Shown: one piece after another, positions 19,924 to 27,748 of the stretch
How the letters are laid out: each line of letters opens with the position of its first letter
How positions within the stretch are numbered: position 1 is the first letter of the stretch
Assembly: GCF_901827155.1 (NCBI RefSeq)
Contig: NZ_LR594659.1
Span: 2,790,001-2,854,000, forward strand
Length of the DNA stretch: 64,000 bases
Origin: Variovorax sp. PBL-H6
Lineage (GTDB): Bacteria; Pseudomonadota; Gammaproteobacteria; Burkholderiales; Burkholderiaceae_C
Reading direction: 5' to 3'
Notes under the pieces: generated by a model
Databases searched by the model: none
Told to the model about the DNA's origin: nothing
Seen by the model: only the letters and a program-made list of their open reading frames with translations
Position numbers and translations under genes: made by a program

Positions 19924-19943
19924 TTAGTTTCCCAGGAAACCAA
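19924..19943. promoter_or_regulatory. Near-perfect 20-bp palindrome in the denD/ABC divergent region
   Basis: TTAGTTTCCCAGGAAACCAA has 6-bp perfect inner arms (GTTTCC and GGAAAC) extended by TT and AA, with one mismatch per side. It sits 44 bp upstream of the ABC binding-protein start and about 110 bp from the denD-like start. A MarR-type dimer would suit this symmetry, and a MarR gene closes the ABC gene cluster. Binding is inferred only. Confidence 0.45.
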
Positions 19944-19986
19944 AACCAAGCCCGTCCACACCGACTCCGAACTCCTGAAGGTATTC

Positions 19987-21207
19987 ATGAAGCTCAGCTC
20001 GCGCCCGGTCCAAGCCGTCTCCACGCCGATCCATGACCCTGCCCGACGCCGCCTGATTGCCGGCTCGCTCGCCAGCGTGTCGATGGCCGGCTTCCCGTTC
20101 ATCGCGCGCGCGGCGGACCCGATCAAGCTAGGCATCCTGCTGCCTTATTCCGGCGGGCTCGAACTGTTCGGCCAGCAGGGCGAGCAAGGCGTGCGGATGG
20201 CGGTCGAAGAGTGCAATGCCACCGGCGGCGTACTCGGCCGCCAGGTCGAGATCGTCAAGGCGGACGACAAGACCGATCCGAAGACGGCCGTGGAGCGCGC
20301 CGGGCAGTTGATCCGGCGCGACAAGGTCGCGGCGATCGTCGGGCCGGTGACCTCGGCCAACCGCGATGCGATCAAGTCCACGATCGAGCGTGGCAAGACG
20401 CCGCTGCTCTACGCGACCGACTACGAAGGCGGCGTGTGCAGTCCCTACATGGCTTGCTACTCGGCCCTTCCGGCCCACTACGTCAACCCGCTGATCCCGT
20501 ACCTGGGCAAGAAGGTGGGCAAGGGGGCCGGCTTCTATCTCTTCGGAGCAGACTACGTGTGGCCGCAAAAGATGAACGCGGCCATCAAGGCGGCTGTGCA
20601 GCAGGACGGCGGCAAGATCGTCGGGGAGGAATACACGCCGTTCGGCACCAAGGATTTTGCGCCCACGCTGCGCAAGATCGCCGATTCCGGCGCCAAGGTG
20701 CTGGTCCTCACGCTGCCGGGCGCCGACGGTGTCACCTTCGTCAAGCAATTCGTTGCTGCAGGCCTGAAGGACAAGGTGCAGGTCGCGTTCATGGGCTTCA
20801 ACGAGAACTACCTGCCCGGTTTCTCGAACACCGAGTCCGACGGGATCATCACGTGCTCGCACTTCATTTCGACGCTCGACCGCCCCGAGGCCAAGGAATT
20901 CGTGGCGCGCCAGCGCAAGCGCTTCGGCGACAACGCCACGGTCAGCTTCTATGTGGACTCCCACTACGGCATCACGCGCTTCTTCCTCGATGCGATGAAG
21001 AAGGCGGGCTCGACAAAGCCCGACGATGCGATGAAAGCCATGGCGGGATCGAAGCTGACCGTAGGCAATGGCGAAGTCGTCCTGCGCGAGCAGGACCGTC
21101 ACGTCGACCTGAACATGCTGATCTCGGAGGCGCGTGGCGGACAGCTGCGCATGCTGGAGTACGTGGGAAAGATCGTCGCGCCGAACCAGTGCAGCAAGCA
21201 GGGATGA
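19987..21207 (+). CDS. ABC transporter substrate-binding protein, urea/amide type
   Basis: The 406-residue periplasmic binding protein (Peripla_BP_5, UrtA/AmiC branch) has an N-terminal export signal with twin arginines (RRRLIAGSLASVSMAG) ending near FIARA. The mature part begins IKLGILLPYSGGLELFG. The UrtA/AmiC hallmark YLFGADYVWPQKMNAA followed by GEEYTPFGTKDF is present. The start is the ATG at 19987 with GAAGG upstream; a TTG at 19918 is less likely. It is the first gene of a seven-gene unit encoding two ATPases, two permeases, a cysteine hydrolase and an SDR. The ligand is probably a small amide or urea derivative, but not identified. Confidence 0.88.
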   Translation: MKLSSRPVQAVSTPIHDPARRRLIAGSLASVSMAGFPFIARAADPIKLGILLPYSGGLELFGQQGEQGVRMAVEECNATGGVLGRQVEIVKADDKTDPKTAVERAGQLIRRDKVAAIVGPVTSANRDAIKSTIERGKTPLLYATDYEGGVCSPYMACYSALPAHYVNPLIPYLGKKVGKGAGFYLFGADYVWPQKMNAAIKAAVQQDGGKIVGEEYTPFGTKDFAPTLRKIADSGAKVLVLTLPGADGVTFVKQFVAAGLKDKVQVAFMGFNENYLPGFSNTESDGIITCSHFISTLDRPEAKEFVARQRKRFGDNATVSFYVDSHYGITRFFLDAMKKAGSTKPDDAMKAMAGSKLTVGNGEVVLREQDRHVDLNMLISEARGGQLRMLEYVGKIVAPNQCSKQG

Positions 21208-21947
21208 GTTCGCCGCTCTTGAGCGTGCGAGACATACGCAAGCGTTTCGACGCGCTTGCGGTGCTCAACGGAATGTCGATCGAGCTCGATGCGGGAGCGG
21301 TCAAGTGCATCATCGGCCCGAACGGCTGCGGCAAGAGCACCTTCTTCAACATCCTCACGGGTGTGCTGAAAGCCGATGCAGGACGGATCGAGTTTGCCGG
21401 CGAGCGCGTCGAGCGCTTCGCCCCGGCCCGGATCGCCGGGCGCGGCATGCTTCGCAAGTTCCAGGTGCCCGGCGTGTTCCCGGGACTGTCGGTCCTCGAG
21501 AACCTCGAGGTCGCGCAGCTCGGCCGCGCAGGCGGCGGCGTGGGCTCCTGTCTGTCAGGGGCTCCGCGCTTCGACTACCGCGGCGCGTTGCGCGACGCGG
21601 GTCTCGAGGCCCATGGCGGCACCGCCGCAGACCAGTTGCCGCATGGTCTCAAGCAAAGACTCGAACTGCTGATGCTGGTGAGCCGCGGACCGAGGCTCCT
21701 GCTGCTGGACGAGCCGACCGCCGGCATGACGACCCAGGAAACGGCCGAGGTTGCGAAACTGATCCGCAGGCTCAGCAGCGAACACGGCGTAGCGGTCCTG
21801 GTGATCGAGCACGACATGCATTTCGTGCGGGCGCTGGCGTGTCCGGTCGTGGTCATGCTCAAGGGGGTGGTTCAGCGCGAAGGCCAGTACGAGGAAGTGC
21901 GCCAGGACGCGCAGGTGCGAGCGGCTTACCTGGGAGAAGCGGCATGA
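21204..21947 (+). CDS. ABC transporter ATP-binding protein, UrtD/LivG type
   Basis: The 247-residue ATPase has Walker A GPNGCGKST, Walker B LLLLDEPTAGM and a switch His in VIEHDMHFVR. The signature motif reads LPHGLKQ in place of the usual LSGGQ or LSHGQKQ, an unusual Ser-to-Pro and Gln-to-Leu change. The ATG overlaps the stop of the binding-protein gene (ATGA), and the next gene overlaps its own stop the same way. It powers the two permeases encoded downstream. Confidence 0.93.
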   Translation: MSSPLLSVRDIRKRFDALAVLNGMSIELDAGAVKCIIGPNGCGKSTFFNILTGVLKADAGRIEFAGERVERFAPARIAGRGMLRKFQVPGVFPGLSVLENLEVAQLGRAGGGVGSCLSGAPRFDYRGALRDAGLEAHGGTAADQLPHGLKQRLELLMLVSRGPRLLLLDEPTAGMTTQETAEVAKLIRRLSSEHGVAVLVIEHDMHFVRALACPVVVMLKGVVQREGQYEEVRQDAQVRAAYLGEAA

Positions 21948-22669
21948 GCGCGGCGGCAGCGAAGGCCATGCTCTCGGTGCGCAACCTGGGCGCTGGCTAT
22001 TCGCGCGGCAACCAGGTGCTCAAGGGCCTGTCGATGGAACTGCAGGCGGGGCGCACGCTCGCGCTCATGGGCCGCAACGGCATGGGGAAGACCACGCTTG
22101 TGCGCGCCATCATGGGACTGGTGGACGTGTCGGCCGGAGACATCGAGTTCAGCGGTCGCGCGATCGTCGGGCAGCCGACACACCGCATCAGCCAGGCCGG
22201 GATTGCCTACGTTCCCCAAGGGAGGGAGATCTTCCCCGGCTTCTCGGTTCAGGAGAACATGCGGCTCGGGGCCTTGTCGCATGCGCAGCGCGAACCCGAC
22301 TGGGAGCGGCTCTACGGCTACTTCCCAGTGTTGCGGGAACGTTGCAACCAGCCGGCGCAGACGCTCTCCGGCGGCCAGCAGCAGATGCTCGCGATCGCGC
22401 GCGCGCTCGCCGCGCGCCCCTCGCTGCTGCTTCTGGATGAACCATCCGAAGGTATCCAGCCGTCGATCGTCCACGAGATCGCTCTCACGCTCTCGCGCAT
22501 CAATCGCGAAGAACAGCTGACCATTCTCCTGATCGAGCAGAACCTCGAGATGGTCCAGTGGCTCGCCGACGACGTGCTGTTCATCGAGAACGGACGCGAG
22601 GGCGAACGCTTCACCATCGAGCAGCTGCGGGGCGACCCTGCGATCTTCGAACGCAACATGGGCCTGTGA
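21944..22669 (+). CDS. ABC transporter ATP-binding protein, UrtE/LivF type
   Basis: The 241-residue second ATPase of the importer carries Walker A GRNGMGKTT, a canonical signature LSGGQQQMLAIARAL and Walker B LLLLDEPSEGIQPSI. The PQGREIFPGFSVQENM segment is typical of the LivF/UrtE subgroup. With the degenerate signature in its partner, this subunit supplies the canonical ATP site. It is coupled by ATGA overlap upstream and one base separates it from the first permease gene. Confidence 0.94.
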   Translation: MSAAAAKAMLSVRNLGAGYSRGNQVLKGLSMELQAGRTLALMGRNGMGKTTLVRAIMGLVDVSAGDIEFSGRAIVGQPTHRISQAGIAYVPQGREIFPGFSVQENMRLGALSHAQREPDWERLYGYFPVLRERCNQPAQTLSGGQQQMLAIARALAARPSLLLLDEPSEGIQPSIVHEIALTLSRINREEQLTILLIEQNLEMVQWLADDVLFIENGREGERFTIEQLRGDPAIFERNMGL

Positions 22670-22670
22670 C

Positions 22671-23528
22671 ATGACTGCTCAACTCCTGCCGATCCTGCTG
22701 GATTCGGTCAACTACATGGCGGTCCTGCTGCTCGTGAGCATCGGGCTGGTCCTGATCTTCGGTCTGATGCAGGTCATCAACCTGGCGCACGGGGAGTTTT
22801 TCCTGATTGGCGCCTACGGGCTGTGGTGGTCGCAGAACGCCGGTCTGCCTTTTGCAGCAGGCGTGCTGGTCGGGGCCATGCTGGCCGGTCTGGTCGGCCT
22901 GTTGGCCGAAGTCACCGTGATCTCGCGCATGTACCAGCGCCCGCTCGACACCATCCTGGCCACGTGGGGGCTGTCGATCGCGATCAAGCAGGCCATCGTG
23001 ATCGCGTTCGGGCCGCAGTCGCAGCAAATTGCCGCGCCCCTGACCTCGGCGGTATCGGTCTTCGGCGTCAGCTACTCGTCGTACCGTCTGCTCGTGATCG
23101 CAGTCGCCGTCGTGGTCGCGCTGCTGGTGTTCACGCTGCTCTACCGCACCCGCCTCGGGCTCGCCGCCCGGGCCGCAATGGTGAATCGCGCCATGGCGCG
23201 TTCGATCGGCATCGACGCACGCAGGATCGACCGCGCCGCGTTCTCCCTCGGGACTGCGCTGGCGGGACTGGCAGGTGCCGTGATGGCGCCGCTGATGAGC
23301 GTCGATCCGCAGATGGGTTTCGGCTTCGTCCTGCCGGCCTTCCTTTCGATCCTGGTTGGCGGCGTGGGCTCGCCGCTCGGCGCGCTTTGGGGGACCGGAC
23401 TGCTCGGCGGCTCGCAGACGGTCATGGCTTCGTTCTGGAGCCCGGTCATTGCACAGATCGCCGTCTTCACCATCGCGATCGCGATCATCCGTCTCTACCC
23501 GAGCGGCATCACGGGGCTGCGCCGATGA
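22671..23528 (+). CDS. ABC transporter permease, UrtB/LivH type
   Basis: The 285-residue membrane protein has about eight hydrophobic helices. Family motifs are IFGLMQVINLAHGEFFLIGAY near the N-terminus, the coupling segment SIGIDARRIDRAAFSLGTAL and FLSILVGGVGSPLGALWG. It pairs with the UrtC/LivM-type permease that overlaps its stop by ATGA. In urea-type systems the gene order is usually A-B-C-D-E; here both ATPase genes precede the permeases. Confidence 0.93.
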   Translation: MTAQLLPILLDSVNYMAVLLLVSIGLVLIFGLMQVINLAHGEFFLIGAYGLWWSQNAGLPFAAGVLVGAMLAGLVGLLAEVTVISRMYQRPLDTILATWGLSIAIKQAIVIAFGPQSQQIAAPLTSAVSVFGVSYSSYRLLVIAVAVVVALLVFTLLYRTRLGLAARAAMVNRAMARSIGIDARRIDRAAFSLGTALAGLAGAVMAPLMSVDPQMGFGFVLPAFLSILVGGVGSPLGALWGTGLLGGSQTVMASFWSPVIAQIAVFTIAIAIIRLYPSGITGLRR

Positions 23529-24511
23529 ATGCCGGGCACACGACAATGACCCGTGCCGGAGTCCTTCTGGCGCTGATCTGGCTGCTGATGATTTCAGCGC
23601 CGCTGTGGCCGGGCGTCGATCTGAACCGCCTCACGCAGCTGCTCTGCTATGGGCTCTTCGCCGTCAGTCTCGCCTTCGCCTGGAACCAGGCCGGGCTGCT
23701 GTGCTTCGGGCACGCGCTCTTCTTCGGTGTCGGAGCCTATCTTGCCGCGTCGGTGAGCAAGGGAATGCTGCCGGGGCTGCCGTCCTCGCCATGGCTCGGC
23801 TTGCTGCTGGCGACGGCCGGTGGTGCGGCGGCCGCCGGGCTGCTGGGCCTGTCTCTTTTCATCGGGCGGGTGGTCAAGGGCGCGTTCTTCGGAATCGTGA
23901 CCCTGTGCGCAGGGGTGATCGCAGAGCGGGTGGCCACCAATTGGAATGCGATCGGCGGCTTCAACGGCCTGCTCGATATTCCGCCGCCATCGCTGTGGGA
24001 TGGGCTGGACATGCTCGACCCCCAGCGCGGCTACTGGATCGTGCTGACCATCGTCGCCCTGATGACGGCGCTTCTGGGCTGGCTGGCCGCTTCGCCGTGG
24101 GGCACGGTGCTGCGCAGCATCGGTGCCGACGAGACGCGCGCTGCCACCTTCGGCTATCCGGTCGCGCGTCACAAGGTCAGCGCGTTTGCGCTCGCTGGCG
24201 CCGTGGCGGGACTTGCCGGCGGCCTGTTTGCGGGGCAGTTCGGATTCGTGGCGCCTTCGACGCTCGGCTTCGGCCTGTCCACGGAGGTGCTGATCTGGGT
24301 GGCCATCGGAGGGCGCCAGTCGCTGACGGCCGCCTTGCTGGGAGCCATCTGGCTCAAGTACCTCGAGAGCTTCCTTTCGGACACGCTTGGCGAGTACTGG
24401 CTCCTGGTCCTCGGACTGGTGCTGGTGGCAGTGGTCATGTACCTGCCTCGCGGGCTGCTGGGCGGCCTGCTGTCGGACGCGCTGCCAAGGCGGCTTCGCA
24501 TGATCAAGTGA
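23525..24511 (+). CDS. ABC transporter permease, UrtC/LivM type
   Basis: The 328-residue membrane protein has about nine hydrophobic segments. LivM/UrtC-type motifs are NQAGLLCFGHALFFGVGAYL, FFGIVTLCAGVIAERV and RSIGADETRAATFGYPV (coupling helix). It completes the import channel. The ATG overlaps the stop of the previous permease gene. The hydrolase gene begins 17 bp after its stop, so transport and hydrolysis appear to be one transcript. Confidence 0.93.
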   Translation: MNAGHTTMTRAGVLLALIWLLMISAPLWPGVDLNRLTQLLCYGLFAVSLAFAWNQAGLLCFGHALFFGVGAYLAASVSKGMLPGLPSSPWLGLLLATAGGAAAAGLLGLSLFIGRVVKGAFFGIVTLCAGVIAERVATNWNAIGGFNGLLDIPPPSLWDGLDMLDPQRGYWIVLTIVALMTALLGWLAASPWGTVLRSIGADETRAATFGYPVARHKVSAFALAGAVAGLAGGLFAGQFGFVAPSTLGFGLSTEVLIWVAIGGRQSLTAALLGAIWLKYLESFLSDTLGEYWLLVLGLVLVAVVMYLPRGLLGGLLSDALPRRLRMIK

Positions 24512-24528
24512 ATTTTCTGGAGACTCGA

Positions 24529-25173
24529 ATGCCCGATGACGTGTTTTCAAGCGTGCGCCACGAACAGAGCATCACGCTTGCCCCTCGCCGCACCGCCTTG
24601 CTCGTGGTGGACATGCTCAACGAATTCTGCAAGCCCGGCGGCCTGATGGTTCTGCCGGGCTATGAGAGGCTGGTGCCACCACAGCGCTCGCTCATCGCCG
24701 CGGCACGCGCGCAAGGGGTGCCGATCTTCTGGGTGATCCAATGCCATGACCCGAGACTGCGACGAGACCGCGAACTGCTCAAGCGCGGCACGCACTGCCT
24801 GGTCGGCAGCTGGGGCGCAGAGGTGATCGACGACCTCGATGCAAGGCCGGAGGACTTCCGGGTCTTCAAGCACCGCTACTCGGCCTTCTTTCGCACCGAC
24901 CTGGACCTGATGCTCAAGGACATGCAGTGCGATCAGCTCGTGGTCACCGGCGTGGTCACCAACATCTGCGTGCGCTCGACTGTGCACGATGCCTTCTTCG
25001 AGGGCTATGAAGTGGTGGTGCCGCAGGACTGCTGTGCGGCCACCAGCGAGCGCGAACAGAACAGCTCGCTCTACGACATTGCGACCCACTTCGGCGTGGT
25101 CTCGCGCAGCGACCTGGTCATCGATTCGCTGGCGCAAGGCAAGGCGCTGACCAACCTCGAAGGTATCGCATGA
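24529..25173 (+). CDS. Cysteine hydrolase, isochorismatase-like amidohydrolase
   Basis: The 214-residue protein of the isochorismatase-like superfamily has the catalytic triad D28 (LLVVDMLNEF), K114 (RVFKHRYSAF) and C147 (GVVTNICVRSTVHDAFF). The Cys nucleophile excludes true isochorismatase (which lacks it) and indicates an amide or urea-type hydrolase, like RutB, biuret hydrolase or N-carbamoylsarcosine amidase. GGAG precedes the ATG. Its place between a urea/amide-type importer and an SDR suggests it cleaves the imported compound in the cytoplasm. The exact substrate is unknown. Confidence 0.88.
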   Translation: MPDDVFSSVRHEQSITLAPRRTALLVVDMLNEFCKPGGLMVLPGYERLVPPQRSLIAAARAQGVPIFWVIQCHDPRLRRDRELLKRGTHCLVGSWGAEVIDDLDARPEDFRVFKHRYSAFFRTDLDLMLKDMQCDQLVVTGVVTNICVRSTVHDAFFEGYEVVVPQDCCAATSEREQNSSLYDIATHFGVVSRSDLVIDSLAQGKALTNLEGIA

Positions 25174-25937
25174 GCGGTGCTGCACGGCTTGCCGGCAAGG
25201 CCGCCGTCATCACCGGCGGCGCAGCGGGCATCGGAGCGGCGATTGCGCGCCGCTTCGTCGAGGAAGGCGCGCAGGTGCTCATCGCCGACATCGACGATGC
25301 AAACGGCGAAACACTGGCCCGCGGGCTTGGCGCCAATGCGTGCTATCGCCATTGCGATGTCAGCCAGGTGGGACAGCTGAATTCGGCATTTGCCGAATGC
25401 GAGAGCCGCTTCGGCCGGCTGAACGTATTGATCAACAACGCCGCGATGCAGTCGACCCATGACTTCGAGCAGACCACCGAGCTCGAGTGGGAACGGATCG
25501 TGGCGATCAACCTCAAGGCGGTCTTCTTCGGCACGCGCGAGGCGATCGCCTTCATGCGGCGAGCGGGGGGCGGCGCAATCGTGAACACGTCCTCCACCTT
25601 TGCCTTGGTCGGATCGCCCGGCTACGCGGCCTACCACGCCACGAAGGGTGGCGTCGACTCGGTGACGCGCGCTGCAGCCGTGGCGCTCATCAAGGATCGC
25701 ATCCGCGTCAACTCGGTGTGCCCCGGCACGACGATGACCCCCGGGCTGGTGTCGAGCGTGCGAGCAACCGCCGCCGACTACGACGCAGCCATGGCGTCCT
25801 ATGCGGCTCTTCAGCCGATGCGGCGCTTCGCCGAGCCGGCCGAGATCGCGAACGCCTACGTGTACCTTGCGTCCGACGAGGCGAGCTTCGTCACCGGCGA
25901 GCGCCTGGTCGTCGACGGCGGCTATACCGTGGTCTGA
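25170..25937 (+). CDS. SDR family oxidoreductase
   Basis: The 255-residue classical short-chain dehydrogenase has the cofactor motif VITGGAAGIGAAIARR, NNAAM after strand 4, a catalytic Ser region NTSSTFALVGSPGY and YHATK. The C-terminal VTGERLVVDGGYTVV is typical. Asp after strand 2 (VLIADIDD) predicts NAD preference. The ATG overlaps the hydrolase stop by four bases. It probably oxidises the carbon skeleton released by the hydrolase, but the substrate is not known. Confidence 0.92.
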   Translation: MSGAARLAGKAAVITGGAAGIGAAIARRFVEEGAQVLIADIDDANGETLARGLGANACYRHCDVSQVGQLNSAFAECESRFGRLNVLINNAAMQSTHDFEQTTELEWERIVAINLKAVFFGTREAIAFMRRAGGGAIVNTSSTFALVGSPGYAAYHATKGGVDSVTRAAAVALIKDRIRVNSVCPGTTMTPGLVSSVRATAADYDAAMASYAALQPMRRFAEPAEIANAYVYLASDEASFVTGERLVVDGGYTVV

Positions 25938-26006
25938 GCGCGCGCTTAAGATCGCCAGCCGCACCCCGTTGACAACCCGCTCGTACCACTGGAACCCACC
26001 TGCACG

Positions 26007-26468
26007 ATGCCCGCCATGAAGAAGGTGCCGCTCGACGCCAAACTTCAACCCTCGCTTCATGGTCTGTTGCAGCGGGCGCATCGCGAGGCCACGAGCGAGC
26101 TGCGCCGCCTGGCTGGAACGGAGGGCGTCCCGGTGGAGTTCTGGCGCGTCCTCGAAGTGCTGGCCGACGAGCAAGGACGTTCGATGTCGGCCCTGGCCGC
26201 AGCCACGGGCATGCAGATGCCCGCGACCAGCAAGCTGATCGACCGGATGGTCGACGCTGCGCTGGTGCAGCGCTCGCTCGATCCGGCGGACTTGCGGCGC
26301 GTCGTCCTCTACATCTCCGACTTCGGCCTTCAGAAGGTCGATGCGCTGCGCGGCGACATGGAGCGCCATCGGCAGCGGCTTGCCCAAACGCTCGGGGCGG
26401 CCCGCGAGCGCGAGCTGCGCGGACTGCTGGAAGACTTCATCCGCGCGCACCGGCGAGAGACTGGATGA
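26007..26468 (+). CDS. MarR-family transcriptional regulator
   Basis: The 153-residue winged-helix regulator contains the MarR core LADEQGRSMSALAAATGMQM, ATSKLIDRMVDAALVQRSLD and DLRRVVLYISDFG. It lies 69 bp after the SDR gene, in the same direction as the importer genes, and is their likely regulator. Candidate operators are the palindrome at 19924-19943 and the long inverted repeat at 27612-27634. Its 3' end overlaps by 32 bp the 3' end of the convergent AmiC-like gene. Confidence 0.9.
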   Translation: MPAMKKVPLDAKLQPSLHGLLQRAHREATSELRRLAGTEGVPVEFWRVLEVLADEQGRSMSALAAATGMQMPATSKLIDRMVDAALVQRSLDPADLRRVVLYISDFGLQKVDALRGDMERHRQRLAQTLGAARERELRGLLEDFIRAHRRETG

Positions 26469-27561
26469 CGCGCATCGTCATGCCCTGCGCCTCGGCGAGA
26501 TAGATCGGGTTGTCCCGCGAAGGCTCTGCCTGCGAGCGGCGCGGGCGAGCTGCGCGCACGCTGTCGAGCACCGAACCGTCACGAAGCGCACGACCCGTCC
26601 TCGGCGTTTGCGTTTGGCGCTGCAGGTGCACGAAGCCCTCGTACACCGACTGCGCCTGCGAGTTCAGCGCCGGTGCACGGGCACCAAAGCGGGCGTGGTA
26701 GCGCTCCTTGAAAGCCCCGTTGGCGTCCGAATCCACGCTGGCGAAGTAGCCCGCCGAAGCGAACATGCCGGCGGTGTTGGCATACCCCATGCCGAGCAAC
26801 GCATTTTCTTCCACGCAGATCGAAAGCCGAAGCACGCGATCGGACAGCCCCGCTGCCCCGAAGGCCCTGCACATGTGCACTGCATCGCTGCCGATCAAGG
26901 TCAGCAACACGGCGTCCGCGCGGCTGCGGCCGATATGTTCGAGCACCGGCTCGAAGTCGCGTTCGCCCAGCGGAACATAGCTTTCGCCGACGACCTGTGC
27001 TCCCGCGGACTTGAGATGACCCACCGCCGCCGCATGAGCGCGGCGTGGCCAGCAATAGTCGCTGCCCAGCAGGTACCAGCGCCGCGTGCGATAGCGCTGA
27101 GTCATCCAGTCCAGTGCGGGCAGCAACTGCCGATCGGGGGTCTCTCCGAAGGCGTGCACCCACGACGGCAGGCCGCCGCCCTCGAACTGCGGCGTAAACA
27201 TCAGCGGCACGCGAGAGTCGACGATCCGGCTCACGCGCTGGCAGACGTCTGTGTTGCACAAGGCCACCAGGGCATCCAGTTCCCCCATGGCGAGCAGGCG
27301 GTCGAGTTCGGGATGCAGATCCGGCGAACTCTCGCCCGAGTCGAGCACCGTCAGCCGCACCGGCTCTCCCTGCACGCCGCCTGCGTCGTTCCACATTTCG
27401 CAGCCCAACTGGGCGCACGCATAGGCCGACGGGCCAAGCAGGCCCATGGCACCCGAGGCGGGCAGCAGCAGCCCGACATTGAACCCTTCACCCCGTCGCG
27501 CCGCGCGCTTGGCGAAGACGCGGCGACCGAAGATTTCGCTGGTTGTGATTCGAGTTCCCAT
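26437..27561 (-). CDS. AmiC/UrtA-like binding protein without a signal peptide
   Basis: The 374-residue protein has the same fold as the exported binding protein at 19987, with family features GFNVGLLLPASGAMGLLG, LLGSDYCWPRRAHAAAV and GESYVPLGERDFEPV. Its N-terminus (MGTRITTSEIFGRRVFAKRA) is polar and has no hydrophobic export segment, so it should be cytoplasmic, like the amide sensor AmiC of Pseudomonas. No AmiR-type antiterminator gene is next to it. A sensor for the importer substrate is the most economical reading. The C-terminal 35 residues are Arg-rich and poorly conserved in character. Confidence 0.78.
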   Translation of the reverse strand: MGTRITTSEIFGRRVFAKRAARRGEGFNVGLLLPASGAMGLLGPSAYACAQLGCEMWNDAGGVQGEPVRLTVLDSGESSPDLHPELDRLLAMGELDALVALCNTDVCQRVSRIVDSRVPLMFTPQFEGGGLPSWVHAFGETPDRQLLPALDWMTQRYRTRRWYLLGSDYCWPRRAHAAAVGHLKSAGAQVVGESYVPLGERDFEPVLEHIGRSRADAVLLTLIGSDAVHMCRAFGAAGLSDRVLRLSICVEENALLGMGYANTAGMFASAGYFASVDSDANGAFKERYHARFGARAPALNSQAQSVYEGFVHLQRQTQTPRTGRALRDGSVLDSVRAARPRRSQAEPSRDNPIYLAEAQGMTMRVIQSLAGARG

Positions 27562-27611
27562 AAGACAGCGCAGGCTCGCATCGAAGAAGCAAGAATGGCG
27601 CCAGGCGCGCC

Positions 27612-27634
27612 ACGCTAAGCGCGCAGCTTAGCGT
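27612..27634. promoter_or_regulatory. Inverted repeat ACGCTAAGC-N5-GCTTAGCGT
   Basis: A perfect 9-bp inverted repeat with a 5-base spacer lies 51-73 bp upstream of the AmiC-like gene. It could be an operator for that gene. It also lies 115-137 bp past the ETF-QO stop, but no T-run follows on the minus strand, so a rho-independent terminator is less likely. The rest of the 187-bp gap holds nothing else recognisable. Confidence 0.5.
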
Positions 27635-27748
27635 CTGCGGGTGCATCGCCACGCAGGGAATGCACTGAGGCGCCCCCCTCGCCATGGAGCGGCATGGGTG
27701 AGCGCATCGGTTACTTGACTGGAATGGCCGACGGGCAGGAAGGGAAGC

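Noticed and set aside
24529..25173. Calling the hydrolase isochorismatase or nicotinamidase
   Set aside because: The Cys nucleophile excludes true isochorismatase, and the metal-binding residues of nicotinamidase are not evident; only the broad superfamily is supported.
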